From Corella eumyota (Eukaryota > Chordata > Ascidiacea > Phlebobranchia > Corellidae), in NCBI GenBank assembly GCA_963082875.1, contig OY720099.1, forward strand, positions 5,580,001-5,644,000: DNA of 64,000 nucleotides. Reading direction: 5' to 3'. Positions 58,701 to 64,000 of this stretch are shown here, piece by piece. The first letter of the stretch is position 1. Every line of letters starts with the position of its first letter. A program made the translations under genes and the position numbers. The notes beneath the pieces were generated by a model. The model was not told the origin of the DNA. It did not search any database and was given only the letters and a program-made list of their open reading frames with translations.

Positions 58701-60573
58701 TCAACCTTACAACCTCACTTCAGGAAACTTGCAAAAGGCAAATTCACAATGCCGAGATTGGGTTAAACAGTCCACCAGAATGGCTTAAAGGAAGATATAA
58801 GGCGAGTACTGATTGTTGTTATTTTCAGCTAATATTTAATTGTATAAAAACAATGTCTTGATAATATTTTTAACATTCATGTAGCCCAATATATTTAAAC
58901 TAGAAAAACTTATATGAATATTTTGTATAGTGAGTAAAATCATTATAATATATAGCAAAATATAGAAAAAATACAGTACAAAAACAGTTTTTGCTGTAAT
59001 TAATGACAATTATCATAAAATTAATCAAAAAATTTAGTATATACTTTAAATGTTCTTTCACTTTTAAAAATTGTATTATTACTTTATATATGCATAATTT
59101 AGTCTGTAGTTTTTCTACCATCTTTAAGTATTTTTACACCTTTATACTTGAAGTAAAAGGGCCAGCTTTACAGCTTGAACATAAAATAGCATATATAACC
59201 CAGACCCAATCTCAAGTCTATTTTGTTGATTTTTTATATTATTAAGCATATTGTCATATATTTCAATTGCCAATTGGTTTTGGGCTTAGCAGGGGTTGTA
59301 CTGCTTAAAATGGCTTTCTAAAGGGCTTTGAGGCTTTAAGTAGTGGGAATTAAACCAATGACCCCTTGTTGTTAAACCAATTGTTCTAACCAGTACACTT
59401 TGTTGCCAGTCTTTATTTTCATTAAGAAGATATAAATTATTTATTCCACTTTAATGAAAAATGTTGTGTATATAATAATATATTAACCATGTCAGAATTT
59501 AATTTTGTAATTATTTAATTTTATATTAGATGATTAGATATGAAGATGCTGCTTTGTATCCTTTCAAGATTGCTTCTGAGCTTTATCAATTTCTTGGGGT
59601 CAAGTTTCGCAAGGAGGTCATTGATTGGTTGGAAGAAAATACTGGTCAGGAGGCCCCGCCCCTTTTATTGTAAGTATAAAAGGTACAACTAGATTTATGG
59701 GTTTTCTTGAAAATTTATGCAGTGTTATTTTATGCAATTTTGATTTTTTATGTATATATATAACTATTTGTAATTTTTTTGTAATGAACAAAAATAAAAA
59801 TAGAAAACGAGCAATGTATGAAAATTCACAACAAGCAGAAGAAAATATTATGAAAGAAAAAGAAGCGTTAATGGAATTGAAAAACCCATGGGGTAAGAAA
59901 CTTTTTAACTTTTTACTTTAAAAGTAAACCTGCAGGTGGCATTTTAATTCCCATAATTTAGTCGCAACTAATAAGCGATGATTCAACTGTTTTTTATTTT
60001 GAAGGCATGTAAATTTAACATACTTACATTATTATATATACTATATACATTGTCCACTAAACTTTATTATATAGCTACTTTAAATGAAATTGAAAATTAG
60101 AAAAATGTTTTTTTATGAAAGCTTTTTTGTCAAACTTTTATTATTGGTTTAAATTCAATTTCATTTAAAACTAGTTAACAACTGAAAACTTTTAAGAATT
60201 TTTAAAAAGGATTATTTTACGATGTTTTTTAGTTTTAGTTAACATAATACATGCATATTATTATAGGAAGGCAATTTGTGTTTAATTTTTTATACAAATT
60301 TTTAAATTTAAACATTTATTATATTTTTGTGTAATGTTATGATATAACAAAATATATTTATTATATATTTATTTTATCACTAAAGGGCATAAGAGAGATT
60401 CCAAAGCTGTTGTACAAAAATGGAAATTTAAATTACCATTTTATCGGGTCAAAAAAATTGAAAATGTGTGCACTGATCTTATGAAACTTGCCGGTTATAG
60501 AAAAGTAAAATCAGGATTTGAATACAGAAATAAAAATAATAGATACCTATTAAATATCACGCGCAGTAGTTAG
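55782..60573 (+). CDS. Golgi carbohydrate 6-O-sulfotransferase, Gal/GlcNAc/GalNAc (CHST1-7) type (9 exons, 487 aa)
   Basis: Type II Golgi enzyme moving sulfate from PAPS to C6 of Gal, GlcNAc or GalNAc in glycans. Exons: 55782-56042, 56595-56745, 57213-57386, 57635-57773, 58185-58341, 58637-58801, 59530-59669, 59804-59892, 60386-60573; phases join. A short cytosolic end and signal anchor (residues 6-25) precede a Lys-rich stem. The 5'-phosphosulfate loop is NYRSGSSFVGEFF (133-145) and the 3'-phosphate site is VVHLIRDPRGIAASR (295-309), both canonical. The YKMIRYEDAALYP and LMKLAGYRKV segments match the family C-terminus. Intron 6 has a GC donor (TATAAG|GCGAGT), required to keep frame across YK|MIRYED. 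Two ATGs start the frame (55782, 55785). Substrate cannot be told from the sequence. Confidence 0.93.
56087..56315 (+). mobile_element. tRNA-derived SINE, copy 11 (in CHST intron 1)
   Basis: It has B-box 'cacgattcgatccccagtga', TTATGCTGTAGCACCCTTAA, 'aaggcgctataaacggtatgaactt', 'agactgggtcggagtaac', 'ttgacctttccacatcaagg' and the AT-rich end. The front of the head (A box) is truncated. Well preserved otherwise, starting about 45 bp after the exon 1 donor. Confidence 0.85.
59185..59410 (-). mobile_element. tRNA-derived SINE, copy 12 (in CHST intron 6)
   Basis: Reverse orientation: 'aacccagacccaatctcaagtc', 'aattgccaattggttttgggctta', 'gcaggggttgtac', and the head 'agtgggaattaaaccaatgacc' and 'ttctaaccagtaca'. 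It lies about 120 bp before exon 7. Confidence 0.75.
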
Positions 60574-62428
60574 TGTTTTTAGTTTATATTATTTTTATTA
60601 CAATTTCGCTCAAGAATCATGTGTAGTCTACAGTCCTCAAATAGACTTTTTACCTATGACTTTTGCCAAATTTCTCACCACTTCTATATTTGGTACAAAA
60701 ATATTTAATTTTTTCACATTTAATAAAAAAATTTTTATTATAGGAGAAAAAATTGAATATTTTAAAATATTTAATTTTTTTCTCCTATATTTACCCTTTA
60801 CTTAATTATCGCTATATAAAAAGACGGGTTTATATTTATACATAATTGCAACAGTTATCACATATTGTTCTTATTACTTTATAGTTCTTAAATTTTATTC
60901 CAATATTTCATAAGAGCGTAAACTAAAGTGATTCCATTTTTAAAGCTAACTACATAAAATTTAAATTTGTTTTCAGTGAGCTTGCCAAGTTTTTGTTGAT
61001 GTTGTAGTCAATGTTGAAAAAAAAGTTGTAGTCAATGTTAAAAATATTTTTTATGTTTTTGTAAATATTTGAAGTTACCTTGTATGTTTTAAAGTTAAAT
61101 CTTGTTATTAATATCAAACTAACTAAATTTGTAATCTAATTTATTATTAATTGTGTTACTAGTTAAATTATCAGGGTCATGCGTACTGGTACTTAATTTG
61201 ATATCAATTTACTGTGAAATTTATCCACTGGAATTTAACTTTGTAAAATTGTTATCATAAATAGGTTTATAGATTATAATTTGTCATTTTAAGTAATCAT
61301 AATTTTCTATCAATTTTTTATAACTGCCCAATTTTGCACTTCGAAATTTTTTTTTCTTTTTTTAATATCATGCAGTTCAAGATTTAATGTTTAGATTCAC
61401 ATTTAACTTTAAAGGTTAATTTAAAGAGGTGTGTACTATAGTGTTATTATTTGCGTGGCTTGTTGATGTTATAGTGCAGTATTATAAAATAATCATTGGT
61501 TTTATAAAATATAAATGAAATTTTTATGTTTAAAATGCAATTATTTTTGTTCTAATTTGTTCATATAAATTCATTTTCCTCATCTCATTTTTAACAGAAT
61601 TTTACCACATTCCAAATTTTTTTTTGATATTTGCATTATTTTTTTACAAGTGAATATTCCAAAACATTTATCACAACGTTTTAGTTAAGTTTAGTGCCAT
61701 GTGTTGTTCGTCTGTAAAATCACTGTGTTTATTGTTGTTGTTGGTGACGATGCTTACATTTTATTGGTTCGTATTAAATGTAGAAGTTAAGCTAAATTAA
61801 AGGGCAATAATAGGTATATGGTTATTTAAGATAAAAAAGCTGACATTTTATATGATTTTGATACCAAAAACAAACTAGATTTATTTGAAAAATAAAATAT
61901 GGTTATAACTAAACAAAATTTCGATCTTAATTTTTTATTAAATAAACAAAAAACTAAAACTAAATATTAAAATTATTTTTAAAGTTTTTATGTAAAAAAT
62001 AAATATATATTTTATGAAGGTTTGATTTAAAAAAAATTATGTCTAAATTTTAAACTTCTAACAAAGCGTCTATCACATTTTTTGTCGAATTTTTGTATGT
62101 CCGATTTATTTTTAATGGAAAACCTAACCCTGGTTTCCTAATAAAGCTGAAGCGCAAGTTTTAAAAAAGATAATAAGATCCTGTATATAAAGATTTCCTA
62201 CATTACTTCAGAACAGCATTACAGAGAACGTTAAACATAAACTTTTTATTGCTAATTTGTAGAATCAGTACAATTTTCACTTGAAAATATTATTGCTGCA
62301 AGCTTTAATTAGATCTTTGAAAATAGTTTAAAATGTTATGAACTAAAATTAAAGCGTAGCAAGAAGGAATCTTTCTCAATCACAAGGTAGTTATTTGGCC
62401 AATTTATTTAAATAATATTTAGTATTAG
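60574..62428. other. Convergent 3' flanks of CHST and the THEG-like gene
   Basis: No coding frame. It contains a long near-perfect inverted repeat at 60739-60788 just after the CHST stop, and long runs of A and T. The minus-strand THEG-like gene has its likely polyA signal at about 62403-62408 (TTTATT on plus). Confidence 0.5.
60739..60788. repeat. Near-perfect 25-bp inverted repeat in the CHST 3' flank
   Basis: The left arm begins TATAGGAGAAAAAATTGAA and the right arm ends TTTTTTTCTCCTATA; they meet near 60763/60764 with almost no loop and differ at one or two places. In the CHST 3' UTR it would form an AU-rich hairpin. It lies about 165 bp after the stop codon. Confidence 0.65.
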
Positions 62429-63402
62429 TTATCGTTGGAGAGGCTGGGCTAGTTCTTCCACTCGAGGTGTACACCTGGCTTTTAACGCAAGTGGACTAAC
62501 TAGGAATGCGTCTGGATTGAACTGAACATGGTCCATCGATGCCCTGCAAGAAAAACATTTAATCTAAGCATAAACAAGAACGTTATGTTTTCTTAGGCTA
62601 AAATCGTTGCAAAAAGATCATTGTTCCACCCTACTTTGGCTTAAAAAGTAAAACGTGGAATTGCCGGAACATTCTATTTAAACCCTTATGCTCTGGACAT
62701 GAATATAATAAAAATAACTCCATATACTGTTCTTTACTAAATCTCTATTAAAAAATCAACTAGCCTTATGATTGGTGCAGACAAGGTTTCTGTTCTCGGC
62801 GTCACAATAGCTCTTCGTGCAGCCCTAGAAATAGACCATTGAACTGGTCGGTTTGGAACGTAACCATCTGCGAATCCTTTTACCTTGGAAAGTTCGAGAA
62901 TTCTTGCTGAAGCAGTGGCAGCACGCGCTGGCTTTTTAACCTTCAGTAAGCGATTTTTTTTTATAAATTTGTTGAATCAAAAAACAACTATATATTAGTC
63001 TTTATATTGGCCTTGTGTGTTACCCTTACCCTCCATATTGAGTCTTCGGGTGACCTTGAATCAATAAAGGGACCCGAAGCAATAGTTTTAGGGCGAGCTA
63101 ATTCGTGAACTCGATCGCTGCAACTCGCATTCATTGCGGTGGGTGATATCCTAGTTTCAACCTAAAAAATAAAAATATTGAACTTAAATACTGCTATACA
63201 GAAAACATGTGGTAGCAGGACTTATTTATAAAGGTAAAAGTAACAGGATAAAGTGCTAACCTCTGTATTTGGAAGATAGTCGGGATGTGAATCTTTGGGT
63301 AAAGCTAACTTTGCAGTTCGGGGTCGATCAGGACATCGTTGAGCTGCCGGGGCCACTTTCCAAATCGGCGACACTCTACCGCAACTATATTGGTGGTTGC
63401 TC
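62429..63402 (-). CDS. THEG-repeat protein (sperm microtubule-associated type), 3' part only
   Basis: Last four exons found, in transcript order: 63402-63261, 63161-63030, 62940-62765, 62543-62429 (about 188 codons); the gene continues 5' of 63402, probably beyond the window. The protein consists of THEG-type units in which SP-x-A is followed by an (R/S)(R/A)-x-x-LA-x-P(K/L) motif: RVHELARPK, ARILELSKVK, RAIVTPR, KARCTPRVEELAQPL. THEG proteins occur in testis and bind the sperm axoneme in mammals; a flagellar role here is inferred. The third intron must use a GC donor (ATAAG|GCTAGT) to keep the THEG frame into the last exon, which ends ELAQPLQR then stop. AATAAA follows the stop by about 20 bp on the minus strand. 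Confidence 0.75.
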
Positions 63403-64000
63403 CTATAAAATTAGATTTCGAATTTTTATATAGGAGGAGTTTATATATATATATATCAAAGTGATAGCACTACAGTTCGCACATACACTTGATTTATTAA
63501 GGAAAGAGTTTATTTTTTAAAATTAATTTAACTTTTTACAACACATCAAACTACATAATAATGAAATAAAATATAAGTTAGGCTACGCTTTTTAAATATT
63601 GTTTCAAAAAGACTTGCTACAAAAAATATTATAAAGAACCTAAGGTTGTATTTGCCTAACCAACAACAAATATGTCTCGTAAGAAATTTGTGTCTGTACT
63701 ATCAAAAGAGTTAAGTAGAAGACAATTCAGTATCAAATTTCATGTTCTTTAAACTACCACACGCTTTTGTTTACAATAAAACGAGGTAAGTGCCATTGCT
63801 TATAAATAGGTGTCAAGGGACCTTTATAAATCTGTTTTTTTAAAGACAACTTTTGAATTGTCCAGTTGAATTATCTGATTTTACAAAGGATATTTAAAAA
63901 TGTGACATTGTGGCATACGATTTTGTTAGCCTAGGTTAAGATTGGCACTTAACCTACAACTTTTCAATAAAACATTACTTGATATTAACCTGTGTTCTAA
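63403..64000. other. Upstream intron or 5' flank of the THEG-like gene
   Basis: I could not find another exon on the minus strand in this stretch. The first exon seen starts in phase 2, so at least one coding exon must lie further 5', probably outside the window. A short AT microsatellite is at about 63441-63456. Confidence 0.4.

Noticed and set aside
1-64000. Retroviral, LTR or Polinton remnants
   Set aside because: No reverse transcriptase, integrase, capsid or paired LTR-like sequence was recognised on either strand.

Overview
The window is a nuclear segment of a tunicate, most likely a Ciona-type sea squirt. Non-coding DNA is very AT-rich, introns are short (mostly 60-700 bp, GT-AG), and exons read cleanly as chordate proteins. 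Short tRNA-derived repeats with a conserved tail recur in introns, and several start codons lie just after an AG acceptor, as expected where spliced leaders are added. The species call is inferred; no species-specific marker was tested.

Layout: 1-8178 has no supportable gene. A TRPC cation channel (+, 8179-16237, 17 exons) is followed by an intronless mitochondrial helicase Twinkle (+, 17451-19304), an SLC38A9-type lysosomal amino-acid transporter (+, 19996-23425, 12 exons), a possible small antisense gene (-, 23740-24260), and a CYP1-like cytochrome P450 (+, 24708-29366, 6 exons). After a 3.1 kb gap comes a secreted protein with a nidogen-type (NIDO) domain and a cysteine-rich tail (-, 32471-36897, 10 exons). 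A STAG/SCC3 cohesin subunit (+, 38926-50885, 29 exons) is convergent with M-Ras (-, 52115-53587, 6 exons). A carbohydrate 6-O-sulfotransferase (+, 55782-60573, 9 exons) and the 3' half of a THEG-repeat protein (-, 62429 to beyond the exon at 63402) close the window.

Exon models were built by hand from splice sites, reading-phase continuity and remembered family sequences. Every intron listed keeps frame. The genes do not form one pathway: they cover ion entry, mtDNA replication, lysosomal nutrient sensing, xenobiotic oxidation, extracellular matrix, sister-chromatid cohesion, Ras signalling, glycan sulfation and sperm structure. Four of them (TRPC, STAG, M-Ras, CHST) have human relatives that I recall mapping together on 3q22-q24, so part of the block may be ancient chordate linkage.

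No virus-like element, CRISPR, rRNA or functional tRNA gene was seen. I found no clearly new biological system. The most interesting items are the large unexplained exon in STAG, the conserved linkage, the loss of introns in Twinkle, two GC-AG introns, and the possible small gene divergent from the P450.
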